Positions 9,374 to 17,904 of a stretch of DNA of 64,000 bases are shown piece after piece. This stretch comes from Streptomyces pyxinicus (GTDB lineage: Bacteria > Actinomycetota > Actinomycetes > Streptomycetales > Streptomycetaceae), in the NCBI RefSeq assembly GCF_024753135.1, contig NZ_JANUGP010000009.1, forward strand, positions 227,817 to 291,816. Direction: 5' to 3'. Every line of letters starts with the position of its first letter. Position 1 is the first letter of the stretch. The notes under the pieces were generated by a model. That model saw only the letters and a list, made by a program, of their open reading frames with translations. It was not told the DNA's origin and made no database searches. The translations under genes and the position numbers were made by a program.

Positions 9374-9436
9374 GGCGTTCATGGCGTCATGGCGTTCATG
9401 GCGTGCGAGACGTTCCGAGACGTTCAACGGCGAACG
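9374..9436. promoter_or_regulatory. clustered direct and inverted repeats upstream of the sugar ABC operon
   Basis: Within 80 bp of the solute-binding protein start there are two copies of ggcgttcatggcgt (9374-9387 and 9391-9404), two adjacent copies of the 10-mer cgagacgttc (9406-9425), and an inverted repeat cgttc/gaacg (9421-9436). Sugar ABC operons in Streptomyces are often controlled by LacI- or ROK-type repressors binding such repeats. No regulator gene is adjacent, so operator function is a guess. Confidence 0.4.
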
Positions 9437-9451
9437 ACGAGCGGGGAAGTG

Positions 9452-10828
9452 ATGCACAGCAGCAGCACCATCCGGACACACCGGGCCGTCAGCGCGCTCG
9501 CCGCGCTGCTCGCGGGGGCCCTCGCGCTCACCGCGTGCTCCGGCGGTGACGACGACAAGAAGGAGAACGGGGAGAAGGGCGGCGCCACGCAGGGCTCCAC
9601 CGTCTCCCTGCCGAAACTGGACGGCGCCCACCTGGAGGTCGCCGCCGTCTGGACCGGCGCCGAGCAGGCCAACTTCAAGAAGGTCCTCGCCGAGTTCGAG
9701 AAGCGCACCGGCGCGAAGGTGACCTTCGTGCCGGCCCAGGACCCGATCATCAACTTCCTCGGCTCGAAGATCGCGGGCGGCCAGCCGCCGGACGTGGCCA
9801 TGCTGCCGCAGCCCGGCGCCATCAAGCAGGCCGTGCAGAAGGGCTGGGCCAAGCCGCTCGGCGCGGACGCGCGCAAGGAGCTGGCGGAGAACTACTCGCA
9901 GGGCTGGCAGGACATCGGCACGGTCGGCGGCAAGCAGTACGGCGTCTACTACAAGGCCGCCAACAAGTCGCTGATCTGGTACAACGCCAAGGTCTTCGAG
10001 AACGCGGGCGCCCAGGAGCCCAAGACCTGGAAGGACCTGCTGACCGCCACCCAGGCCGTCTACGACTCCGGGGTGACGCCGTTCTCGGTGGCCGGCGCGG
10101 ACGGCTGGCCGCTGACGGACTGGTTCGAGAACGTGTACCTGTCCCAGGCGGGCCCGGAGAAGTACGACCAGCTCGCCCAGCACAAGATCAAGTGGACCGA
10201 CCCCTCGGTGAAGCGGGCGCTGACGACGCTGGCGCAGCTCTGGGGCAAGAAGGATTACCTCGCGGGCGGCCAGGACGGCGCGCTCCAGACCGAGTTCCCG
10301 CAGTCGGTCACCCAGACCTTCACCGGCGGCGACCAGCCGAAGTCGGCGATGGTCTACGAGGGCGACTTCGTGCAGGTCAACATCGGCGAGACCAAGGCCA
10401 AGGTGGGCACGGACGCCAAGGTGTTCCCGTTCCCCGCCGTCGGCTCGACCGCGCCCGTGGTCTCCGGCGGTGACGCGGCGGTGATCCTGAAGGACTCCAA
10501 GGCGGCGCAAGCCCTGGCGACCTTCCTGGCCTCCCCGGACGCGGCGACGATCCAGGCCAAGCTGGGCGGCTACCTCTCGCCGAACAAGAACGTGCCGGTG
10601 TCGGCGTACCCGAACGCGGTGCAGCGGAAGATCGCCAAGGCGCTGGTCGCGTCCGGCGACGACTTCCGCTTCGACATGTCCGACCAGGCTCCGCAGGCCT
10701 TCGGCGGCACCCCGGGCAAGGGCGAGTGGAAGGACCTCCAGGACTTCCTGAAGAACCCGGGCGACGTCGCGGGCGCCCAGGCGAAGCTGGAGAAGGACGC
10801 GGCGGCGGCCTACGGAAGCGGGAGCTGA
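9452..10828 (+). CDS. extracellular sugar-binding lipoprotein of an ABC transporter
   Basis: 458-residue family 1 solute-binding protein. The N-terminus is a lipoprotein signal: Arg-containing start, hydrophobic stretch, and lipobox LTAC with Cys29 as the lipidated residue, followed by a charged linker (GGDDDKKENGEKGG). The mature part begins with LEVAAVWTGAEQANFKKVL, typical of alpha-glucoside/maltodextrin binders (AglE-like). It should capture a sugar or oligosaccharide outside the membrane and deliver it to the two permeases that follow 7 nt downstream. No ATPase gene is nearby; in Streptomyces a shared MsiK-type ATPase usually serves such systems. The substrate cannot be fixed from sequence. 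GGGG lies before the ATG at 9452. Confidence 0.88.
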   Translation: MHSSSTIRTHRAVSALAALLAGALALTACSGGDDDKKENGEKGGATQGSTVSLPKLDGAHLEVAAVWTGAEQANFKKVLAEFEKRTGAKVTFVPAQDPIINFLGSKIAGGQPPDVAMLPQPGAIKQAVQKGWAKPLGADARKELAENYSQGWQDIGTVGGKQYGVYYKAANKSLIWYNAKVFENAGAQEPKTWKDLLTATQAVYDSGVTPFSVAGADGWPLTDWFENVYLSQAGPEKYDQLAQHKIKWTDPSVKRALTTLAQLWGKKDYLAGGQDGALQTEFPQSVTQTFTGGDQPKSAMVYEGDFVQVNIGETKAKVGTDAKVFPFPAVGSTAPVVSGGDAAVILKDSKAAQALATFLASPDAATIQAKLGGYLSPNKNVPVSAYPNAVQRKIAKALVASGDDFRFDMSDQAPQAFGGTPGKGEWKDLQDFLKNPGDVAGAQAKLEKDAAAAYGSGS

Positions 10829-10835
10829 TCCGGCG

Positions 10836-12179
10836 ATGGCGTCGGCAGCGGCGGCCGGAGCCCCACCGGGCCCGGCCGCGCCCCGCGGTCGCAAGAGCGT
10901 GACCGGCACCCGCAAGGCCGTGGCAGCGCTGTTCCTGCTGCCCGCCCTGGTGCTGCTCGGCGCGCTCGTGGTCTACCCGATCGGGTACTCCCTCGTCCGC
11001 AGCTTCTTCGACTCCTCCGGCGACGGATTCGCCGGGGCGGACAACTACAAGGCGCTCTTCACGGACGACAGCATCCGCACCGCCCTGAAGAACAACGTCA
11101 TCTGGGTGGTGTTCGCGCCCACCGTCTCCACCGCGCTCGGGCTGGTCTTCGCGGTGCTGACCGAACGGGTGCGCTGGGGAACGGCGTTCAAGCTGGTCGT
11201 CTTCATGCCGATGGCGATCTCGATGCTGGCCGCCGGGATCATCTTCCGGCTGGTGTACGACCAGGATCCGGACAAGGGCGCGGCGAACGCGGTGTGGGTC
11301 GGGGTGCACGACACGTTCGCGCAGTCCTCGGCGTTCCCGAAGGCCCACCCGGGCAGGCAGTCGCCGCTGGTCGCGGAGGGCGGCGGCTTCGTCACCAAGG
11401 CGGCCGTGCACACCGGGCAACCGGTGACGCTGCCACTGGTCGGGGTCGCCCCCGATCAGCTGCCGGACGGGGTGAGGAAGGCCGTCGCCGCGAAGGCGGA
11501 GCCGGGCAAGGTCACCGGCAGCACCTGGCAGGACTTCACCCGGGGCAAGGGCGTCGGGAAGCTGGGCGCGCCCGACCCGTCCGAGGTGGGGTACGCCGGG
11601 ATGCGGATCGAGGCGGTGAAGAACGGCAAGGTGGTCGCCTCCACCGAGGCGGCCGGCGACGGCACGTTCACCCTGCCCGCGTCCGCCGACGGGGCCCGGC
11701 TGCGCCTTCCGGCGGCCAACTTCCGGGAGCCGTACAACGGGGTCGAGTGGCTCGGGCCCACGCTGGTGACCCCGGCGGTGATCGGGGCGTACGTGTGGAT
11801 GTGGGCGGGCTTCGCGATGGTGCTGATCGCGGCCGGTCTCGCGGGCGTGCCCCGGGAGCTGCTGGAGGCCGCGCGGGTGGACGGCGCCTCCGAGTGGCAG
11901 GTGTTCCGCAAGGTCACCGTGCCGCTGCTGGCGCCGGTCCTCGCGGTGGTCACCGTCACGCTGATGATCAACGTGCTGAAGGTGTTCGACCTCGTCTACA
12001 TCATCGCCCCCGGCTCCTCCCAGGACGACGCCAACGTGCTCGCCCTGGAGCTGTACCGCAAGGGCTTCGCCGAGGGCCGTCCCGGCATCGCCAGCGCCAT
12101 CGCGGTCCTTCTGCTGCTGCTGGTGATCCCGGTGATGCTGTTCAACATCCGCAGGTTGCGGCGGGAGGTGCGGCGATGA
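10836..12179 (+). CDS. sugar ABC transporter permease 1 with inserted beta-type domain
   Basis: 447-residue MalF/AglF-type permease. First helix at about 25-48, further helices to about 150, then a hydrophilic block at about 155-305, then the remaining helices with the EAA coupling loop (ELLEAARVDGASEWQVFRKV, contact site for the ATPase). Usual relatives are about 290-330 residues, so the block is an added domain of about 150 residues. Its text (GKVVASTEAAGDGTFTLP) resembles carboxypeptidase-regulatory or SdrD-like beta sandwiches. It should lie outside the membrane, facing the binding protein. The stop overlaps the start of a 32-codon ORF as ATGA. Confidence 0.88.
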   Translation: MASAAAAGAPPGPAAPRGRKSVTGTRKAVAALFLLPALVLLGALVVYPIGYSLVRSFFDSSGDGFAGADNYKALFTDDSIRTALKNNVIWVVFAPTVSTALGLVFAVLTERVRWGTAFKLVVFMPMAISMLAAGIIFRLVYDQDPDKGAANAVWVGVHDTFAQSSAFPKAHPGRQSPLVAEGGGFVTKAAVHTGQPVTLPLVGVAPDQLPDGVRKAVAAKAEPGKVTGSTWQDFTRGKGVGKLGAPDPSEVGYAGMRIEAVKNGKVVASTEAAGDGTFTLPASADGARLRLPAANFREPYNGVEWLGPTLVTPAVIGAYVWMWAGFAMVLIAAGLAGVPRELLEAARVDGASEWQVFRKVTVPLLAPVLAVVTVTLMINVLKVFDLVYIIAPGSSQDDANVLALELYRKGFAEGRPGIASAIAVLLLLLVIPVMLFNIRRLRREVRR

Positions 12180-12274
12180 AGTCGCGAGCGCTTCAGGGCG
12201 GCTGGGGGCCCGGGGGTCGCCCCCCGGGAAGGCACAGCAACATCCGCAGGTTGCGGCGGGAGGTGCGGCGATGA
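12143..12274 (+). repeat. 37-bp perfect direct repeat spanning the permease 1/permease 2 junction
   Basis: The 37 bp at 12143-12179 (last codons of permease 1 plus its ATGA junction) are repeated without mismatch at 12238-12274, immediately at the start of permease 2. Between them are 58 bp (12180-12237) with a GC-rich palindrome, gggggcccggggg and cccccgggaa. The upstream copy ends in ATGAAG and the downstream copy in ATGACG. A duplication of the coupling junction with insertion of a short palindrome explains this. Confidence 0.95.
12176..12274 (+). CDS. 32-residue relay ORF coupling the two permease genes
   Basis: An ATG at 12176 overlaps the stop of permease 1 (ATGA) and opens a 33-codon frame whose own stop at 12272-12274 overlaps the ATG of permease 2 at 12271, again ATGA. 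The peptide starts MKSRALQGGWGPGGRPPGR and ends with the same residues as permease 1 (SNIRRLRREVRR), because that part is the duplicated segment. The upstream GGGAGG sequence is present before both ATGs. No function of the peptide itself is suggested; its translation would restore ribosome hand-over between the permease genes after the insertion. Whether it is translated is untested. Confidence 0.55.
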   Translation: MKSRALQGGWGPGGRPPGRHSNIRRLRREVRR

Positions 12275-13182
12275 CGGCGACCGCTTCGCGTGTCGGCAAG
12301 GTGTCGTCCCCCGGTACCACGGCCCGGGCCCGGGAGTCGCTCGGGGCGCGGATCGCCGGGCGGCTGGGCGGCGGTCTGGTGCGGGTGTTCCTGATCCTGG
12401 TCGGCCTGTTCTGGCTGGTGCCGACCATCGGTCTGCTGATCTCCTCGCTGCGCGCGCCCGAGGACATGAGCGCGAGCGGCTGGTGGACGGCGCTCACCAA
12501 GCCGTCCCAGCTGACCGTGGACAGTTACCAGAAGCTGCTGGAGAACGGCGACATCACCCACTCCCTGCTCAACACCGTGCTGATCACGGTCCCGGCGACC
12601 GTGCTGGTCGTGGTGATCGGCGCCCTCGCGGGCTACGCGTTCGCGTGGATGGAGTTCCCGGGCCGGGACTGGTGGTTCCTGGGCGTGGTGAGCCTGCTGG
12701 TGGTGCCGGTGCAGGTGGCGCTGATCCCGATCGCCGAACTGTTCGGCAAGATCGGCCTGTTCGGGTCGATCCTCGGCGTCATCCTGTTCCACACCGGCTT
12801 CGGGCTGCCGTTCGCGGTGTTCCTGCTGCGCAACTTCTTCGCGGAGATCCCGCGCGAACTGCTGGAGGCGGCCCGCCTGGACGGCGCCGGTGAACTGCGG
12901 CTGTTCGCCCGGGTGGTGATGCCGCTCGGCGGTCCGGCGATCGCGAGCCTCGGCATCTTCCAGTTCCTGTGGGTGTGGAACGACATGCTGGTCGCGCTGG
13001 TGTTCACCAAGTCGGGCACCCAGCCGATCACGGTCGCCCTCCAGACGCAGGTGCGGCAGTTCGGCAACAACATCGACGTGCTGGCACCGGGCGCGTTCCT
13101 CTCCATGGTGATCCCGCTGGCGGTGTTCTTCGCGTTCCAGCGGCAGTTCGTGTCCGGCGTGATGGCAGGCGCGGTCAAGTAG
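12271..13182 (+). CDS. sugar ABC transporter permease 2
   Basis: 303-residue MalG/AglG-type permease with six predicted helices; the first is at about 37-58 (FLILVGLFWLVPTIGLLISS). The EAA loop is ELLEAARLDGAGELRLFARV, and the C-terminus ends FFAFQRQFVSGVMAGAVK as usual for the family. It forms the heterodimeric channel with permease 1. The ATG at 12271 has GGGAGG about 8 nt upstream (12257-12262). It is the last gene of the operon and is followed by a strong hairpin. Confidence 0.92.
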   Translation: MTATASRVGKVSSPGTTARARESLGARIAGRLGGGLVRVFLILVGLFWLVPTIGLLISSLRAPEDMSASGWWTALTKPSQLTVDSYQKLLENGDITHSLLNTVLITVPATVLVVVIGALAGYAFAWMEFPGRDWWFLGVVSLLVVPVQVALIPIAELFGKIGLFGSILGVILFHTGFGLPFAVFLLRNFFAEIPRELLEAARLDGAGELRLFARVVMPLGGPAIASLGIFQFLWVWNDMLVALVFTKSGTQPITVALQTQVRQFGNNIDVLAPGAFLSMVIPLAVFFAFQRQFVSGVMAGAVK

Positions 13183-13206
13183 CCCTTACGGCAACCGGTT
13201 TGGCAT

Positions 13207-13236
13207 GGGAGGCGGGTCGTCAACGGCCCGCCTCCC
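13207..13236 (+). terminator. hairpin terminator of the sugar ABC operon
   Basis: Perfect 10-bp stem gggaggcggg / cccgcctccc with a 10-nt loop, 25 nt after the permease 2 stop. It separates the transporter operon from the wall-polymer genes, which begin at 13337. Confidence 0.85.
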
Positions 13237-13336
13237 GGCGTTCACCGGAATTCCCCCACATGACGTACGAGCCGTAACCAAGTCACTCCATCGGCCGTTG
13301 CCGGGCAGAACGCCCGCGCCGACCCATGGATGTGCC

Positions 13337-15568
13337 GTGCCCAGGTTCAGTGTCATCGTCCCCGCGTACCAGGTCCAGGCGTATCTGTCCGAGTGCCTGG
13401 ACTCGGTGCTCTCGCAGTCGTACCCCGACCTCGAACTGATCGCCGTGGACGACCGCTCCCCCGACGCGTGCGGCGCGATCATCGACGAGTACGCGGCCCG
13501 GGACCCCCGGGTGCGGCCGGTGCACCTGGTGGAGAACGTGGGCCTGGGCGGCGCCCGGAACGCGGGCATCGCCGAGGCGCGCGGCGACTACCTGGTCTTC
13601 CTGGACAGCGACGACACGCTCACCCCGGGCGCACTGCACGCGATCGCCGACCGGATCGAGGCGACCGGCGACCCGGACGTCCTGGTCTACGACTACGCCC
13701 GCACCCACTGGGACGGACGCACGGTCCGCAACCAGCTCGCCGGGCAGCTCGCCGAGGAGGGTCCGGCGCCGTTCCGGCTGGCCGACCGGCCGGGGCTGCT
13801 GCGGGTGCTGATGGTGGCCTGGAACAAGGCCTGCCGCCGCGACTTCGTGGCCCGGCACGGCTTCACCTTCCCGCCGGGCTACTACGAGGACACGCCCTGG
13901 ACGTTCCCGGTGCTGATGGCCGCCGAGTCGGTCGCGACCCTTGACCGGGTGTGCGTGCACTACCGGCAGCGCCGCCAGGGCAGCATCCTCGGCTCCACCA
14001 GCCGCCGGCACTTCGACCTGTTCGAGCAGTACGAGCGGGTGTTCGCGTACGTGGCCGAGCACCCGGAACTGGAGTGCTGGCGACCGGAGTTGTACCGCCG
14101 CATGATCGACCACCTCGCCGTGGTGTTCACCCAACCGGGCCGGCTGCCGCGCGGCAGTCACGGCGACTTCCTGCGCCGGGCCCGCGCCCTCGGCCGCCGC
14201 CACCGGGTGCCGGGCGTCCGGTTCGGGCCCCGGCAGACACTGGTCCGCCTCGGCCTGCACCGCACCCTCCGGTCGCTCCGGCTGGCCTCGGCGCTGCGCC
14301 GGCGCGTCCGGCGGACAGCGGGACGACCGGTGCGCGCCCTGCGGTCCGGGGCGCTGCGGCTGCACTACGCGCTCCAGTCACGGCTGCCGCTGCGCGCCGA
14401 CCTCGCCGTGTTCGCCGCCTCCCACGGGCCCGGTGACCCGGGCGCGCTGGAGGAGGCGTTCCGGGCGCACGCCCCGCACGTGCGCACCGCGTGGCTCGCC
14501 CGACCGGGTCAGGAGGGCGCCGTACCGGCGGGCCCGCGCGTGCTGCGCCCGGGCACGGCCGCGTCCTGGTCGGCGCTGGCCCGCGCCCGGTACCTGGTCA
14601 ACGACGGCGAGTTCGGGCCGGCCGTGCGCAAGCGGCGCGGGCAGGTCTACGTGCAGACCCGGCGCGGCACCCCGCTCCTCCACACCGGCCTGGACCTGCT
14701 GGAGCGCCCGGCGGCGGCCCGGGACACCGACTTCGGGGAACTGCTGCGGGAGGTCGACCGCTGGGACTACCTGTTGTCCGGCAACCGGCACGCCACCCTC
14801 ACCTGGGAGCGGGTCCTGCCCGGCCGCTACACCACCCTGGAGTACGGCGCCCCGCGCACCGACGTCCTGCACCGGGCGACCGAGGCGGACGTGACCCGGC
14901 TGCGCGCCGCGCTCGGCGTCCCGGCGGGCGCGGTCGCCGTCCTGTACGCGCCGGCCCGCCGGGACCACCGGCGCACCCAGCACCCGCCGTTCGACCTGGA
15001 GCGGATCGCCCGCCGCCTCGGCCCGCGCTTCGTGCTCCTGGCCCGCCCCCACCCCGCGCACGGCGGCCCGCTCGGCACGGGCCCCGGGATCATCGACGTC
15101 GGCGGCCACCCGAGCCCGGCCGAACTGTGCCTGGCCTCGGACGTGCTGCTCACCGACCGCTCGTCCCTGATGGTCGACCACGCCGACCTGGACCGCCCGG
15201 TCGTGCTGCACACCGGGGAGCTGGCGGTGGTCGAGGCGGTCCGGGGCACCTATGTCGACCTGCGGGCCTGCCCGCCGGGCACGGTCGCGGACAGCGAGGA
15301 CGAGCTGATCGACGTCCTCGTCTCCGGCCGGTGGTGCGACGCCCGCTCGGCCCGGCTGCGCGCGGAGTTCCGGGAGCGGTTCTGCCCGTACGACGACGGA
15401 CGCGCCGCCGAGCGGGTCGTACGGCGGGTGGTGCTGGGCGAGAGGGCGGGGCTGCCCGTGGCCGTGCCGCTCGCGGAGCGCAAGCCCGTGCCGCCGGCCG
15501 TGTCCCGGGCGCCGTGGGCCACCGTGCCGCAACCTTCCGGTCCGCCCACCGTCACCGAGAGCCGCTGA
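13337..15568 (+). CDS. GT2 glycosyltransferase fused to TagF-like polyol-phosphate polymerase, copy 1 (first His lost)
   Basis: 743 residues from the GTG at 13337, chosen because the product then starts with the GT2 fold (VPRFSVIVPAYQV), as its paralogues do. Residues 1-220: GT-A domain with VDDRSPD and the metal-binding DSDD at 90-93. From about 353: TagF/CDP-glycerol glycerophosphotransferase-like domain (LAVFAASHGPGDPG, SDVLLTDRSSLMVDHADLDRP). In TagF enzymes two histidines are essential. The first, in the HGTP motif, is Arg443 here (QTRRGTP); the second is present as His572 (ARPHPA). So the polymerase half is probably changed in activity. No good ribosome site is visible. First of three such fusions in a row; likely wall teichoic-type polymer synthesis at the inner membrane face. 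Confidence 0.86.
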   Translation: MPRFSVIVPAYQVQAYLSECLDSVLSQSYPDLELIAVDDRSPDACGAIIDEYAARDPRVRPVHLVENVGLGGARNAGIAEARGDYLVFLDSDDTLTPGALHAIADRIEATGDPDVLVYDYARTHWDGRTVRNQLAGQLAEEGPAPFRLADRPGLLRVLMVAWNKACRRDFVARHGFTFPPGYYEDTPWTFPVLMAAESVATLDRVCVHYRQRRQGSILGSTSRRHFDLFEQYERVFAYVAEHPELECWRPELYRRMIDHLAVVFTQPGRLPRGSHGDFLRRARALGRRHRVPGVRFGPRQTLVRLGLHRTLRSLRLASALRRRVRRTAGRPVRALRSGALRLHYALQSRLPLRADLAVFAASHGPGDPGALEEAFRAHAPHVRTAWLARPGQEGAVPAGPRVLRPGTAASWSALARARYLVNDGEFGPAVRKRRGQVYVQTRRGTPLLHTGLDLLERPAAARDTDFGELLREVDRWDYLLSGNRHATLTWERVLPGRYTTLEYGAPRTDVLHRATEADVTRLRAALGVPAGAVAVLYAPARRDHRRTQHPPFDLERIARRLGPRFVLLARPHPAHGGPLGTGPGIIDVGGHPSPAELCLASDVLLTDRSSLMVDHADLDRPVVLHTGELAVVEAVRGTYVDLRACPPGTVADSEDELIDVLVSGRWCDARSARLRAEFRERFCPYDDGRAAERVVRRVVLGERAGLPVAVPLAERKPVPPAVSRAPWATVPQPSGPPTVTESR

Positions 15569-15693
15569 ACACCGTTGATCCCCACGGGAGTTCCCATGCC
15601 CCTCGGCTCGACGCGGCCCACCCCGAGCCGGCCGTCCACCTGGCGTCCGGCGGGGCGGCCCGGCCGCGTCCGCACGACGACAGAAAGAACCAC

Positions 15694-17898
15694 ATGCCCC
15701 GCTTCAGCATCATCGTCCCGTCCCACGGGGTCGCCGGCCGGCTGTCGCAGGCGCTGGACTCGGTCCTCGGCCAGTCCTTCGGCGACCTGCAACTGATCCC
15801 GGTCTGCGACGCCCCCGACGCCCCGGCCGCCGAGGTCGCCGCCGGGTACGCGGAGCGGGACCCCCGGGTGACCCCGGTCCACTCGCCGCCGTCCGCCGGT
15901 CCGAGCGGGGCCCGCAACACCGGGCTGCGGGCGGCGACCGGCGGCTATGTGCTGTTCCTGGACGGCGACGACCTGCTGCTGCCGGGCGCGCTCGCGGCAC
16001 TGGACGCCCGGCTGACCGAGACGGCCGGCGTGGACGTGCTGTACGTGGAGCACGAGCGCGTCCCGTGGTGGGAGGGAGAGCCGACGAACCCGGCCGCGCC
16101 GCTGCTCGCCAAGGCGCCCAAGGGTCCCTTCGCGCCGGGCGAGTTCCCGGTGCTGACGGGGGTGCCGCTGCCGTCCTGGAGCGCGGTGTACCGGCGCGGC
16201 TTCCTCGCCGAGCACGGCCTCGCCTTCCCCGACGGCCACCACACCGACCTCGGCTGGGCGGGCCTGACCTCGCTGGCCGCGCGGCGGGTCGCGGTGCTGC
16301 GCCGGACGGTCGTACGGCACCGGGCGCGCCGGCAGGGCAGCCGGCTCAACCTGCCCGGACCGCACCAGCACGGCCTGCTCGACCAGGTGGAGCTGGTGCT
16401 GAAGCGGGCGGCGGAGAGCGGGCTGCCGGTGGAGCGGACCGGGCCGCTGTTCGAGCAGTTGTTCACGGCGGTGCTGAAGACGGCGTCCCGTCCGGAGCGG
16501 CTGCCGGCCGGGCACCGGGCGTTCTTCCGCCGGGCGGGCCGGCTCTACCGGCGCCACCGGCCGGGCGGCTACCGGGCGCCGGGCGGCAGTCTGGGCGTGC
16601 AGCACCGGCTGCTGGCGACCGGGGCGTACACCGCGTTCCGCGCGCTGCGGGGCGTCAACCAGGCGGCGGCCCGCTCGGCCGGGAGCCTGCCCCGCCCGCG
16701 CATGCTGCGCACCCGGCTGCGCTACGCCCGCGACCTGCGCCGCCCCCTCGACCCCCACCTCGCGGTGTACTGCGCCTACTGGGGCCGGGGTTACGCCTGC
16801 AACCCGGCCGCGATCCACGCCAAGGCCCGCGAACTGGCCCCGCACATCCGCTCGGTGTTCCTGGTCGAGGCCGACCAGGCGCACGCGATGCCCAAGGACG
16901 TCGAGTACGCGGTCATCGGCTCGCGCCGGGCCTGGGAGCTGCTGGCCCGCGCCACCTACCTCGTCAACAACGCCAACTTCGCGGAGGGCGTGGTCAAGCG
17001 GCCGGGCAGCGTGCACGTGCAGACGCAGCACGGGACGCCGCTGAAGACGATGGGCGTGGACCAGTCGACGTATCCGGTGGTGGCCGCGCGGTCCGGGAGC
17101 TTCACCAGGCTGCTGGGCCGGGTGGACCGCTGGGACGTCAACCTGTCGTCCAACCGGCACTCGACCCAGATGTGGGAGCGCGCCTTCCCCGGCTCCTACG
17201 AGCACCTGGAGTACGGCTATCCGCGCAACGACGTCTACTACACGGCCACCGCCGAGGACGTCGCCCGGATCCGGCGCGAGCTGGGCGTCCCGGAGGGCAG
17301 TACGGCCGTGCTGTACGCGCCGACCCACCGCGACCACCACACCGGCTTCGAACCCGGCCTGGACCTGGAGGCGTTCTGCGCGGCGGCCGGCGAGGACGTC
17401 GTCGTCCTGCTGCGCGCCCACTACTTCTACGACCGGGGGGCGCCGGCGCGCGGGTCCGGCCGGATCATCGACGTGACCGGACACCGCTCCTCGGAGGACG
17501 TGTGCCTGGCCGCCGACGCGCTGGTCACGGACTACTCCTCGATCATGTTCGACTACGCCAACCTGGACCGGCCGATCGTCGTGTACGCCGACGACTGGGA
17601 GGTGTACCGGGAAACCCGGGGCGTCTACTTCGACCTGTCGGCCGCGCCGCCCGGGGTGCTCGCCCGCACCCCCGGGGAACTGGCCGCCGCCTTCCGCGAC
17701 GGCTCCTACGCGGGCCCCGGGGCGCGGGCGCTGCGGGCCGCGTTCCGGGAGCGGTTCTGCGAGTTCGACGACGGCCACGCCGCCGAGCGCGTCGTACGGC
17801 GGGTGCTGCTCGGCGAGCCGCCGCAGGCGCTGCCGCCCGTGCTCCCGCTCGCGGAGCGCGTCCCCGCCCCCGCCGCCGCGACCCTCGTCAGGAGCTGA
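15694..17898 (+). CDS. GT2-like domain fused to TagF-like polyol-phosphate polymerase, copy 2 (canonical polymerase half)
   Basis: 734 residues. The N-terminal GT-A domain is divergent: the acidic motif reads DGDD (90-93) and the first conserved VDD reads VCDAPD. The C-terminal TagF-like domain (from about 350) is canonical: QTQHGTPLKTMG with His446, YAPTHRDHHTGFEP, RAHYF with His576, and TDYSSIMFDYANLDRPIVVY. It should transfer polyol phosphate from a CDP-activated donor onto a growing wall polymer. The ATG at 15694 follows an Ala/Gly-poor stretch with a weak GAAAG ribosome site. The 125 bp between the previous stop and this start carry no gene. Confidence 0.87.
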   Translation: MPRFSIIVPSHGVAGRLSQALDSVLGQSFGDLQLIPVCDAPDAPAAEVAAGYAERDPRVTPVHSPPSAGPSGARNTGLRAATGGYVLFLDGDDLLLPGALAALDARLTETAGVDVLYVEHERVPWWEGEPTNPAAPLLAKAPKGPFAPGEFPVLTGVPLPSWSAVYRRGFLAEHGLAFPDGHHTDLGWAGLTSLAARRVAVLRRTVVRHRARRQGSRLNLPGPHQHGLLDQVELVLKRAAESGLPVERTGPLFEQLFTAVLKTASRPERLPAGHRAFFRRAGRLYRRHRPGGYRAPGGSLGVQHRLLATGAYTAFRALRGVNQAAARSAGSLPRPRMLRTRLRYARDLRRPLDPHLAVYCAYWGRGYACNPAAIHAKARELAPHIRSVFLVEADQAHAMPKDVEYAVIGSRRAWELLARATYLVNNANFAEGVVKRPGSVHVQTQHGTPLKTMGVDQSTYPVVAARSGSFTRLLGRVDRWDVNLSSNRHSTQMWERAFPGSYEHLEYGYPRNDVYYTATAEDVARIRRELGVPEGSTAVLYAPTHRDHHTGFEPGLDLEAFCAAAGEDVVVLLRAHYFYDRGAPARGSGRIIDVTGHRSSEDVCLAADALVTDYSSIMFDYANLDRPIVVYADDWEVYRETRGVYFDLSAAPPGVLARTPGELAAAFRDGSYAGPGARALRAAFRERFCEFDDGHAAERVVRRVLLGEPPQALPPVLPLAERVPAPAAATLVRS

Positions 17899-17904
17899 CC
17901 CGCC

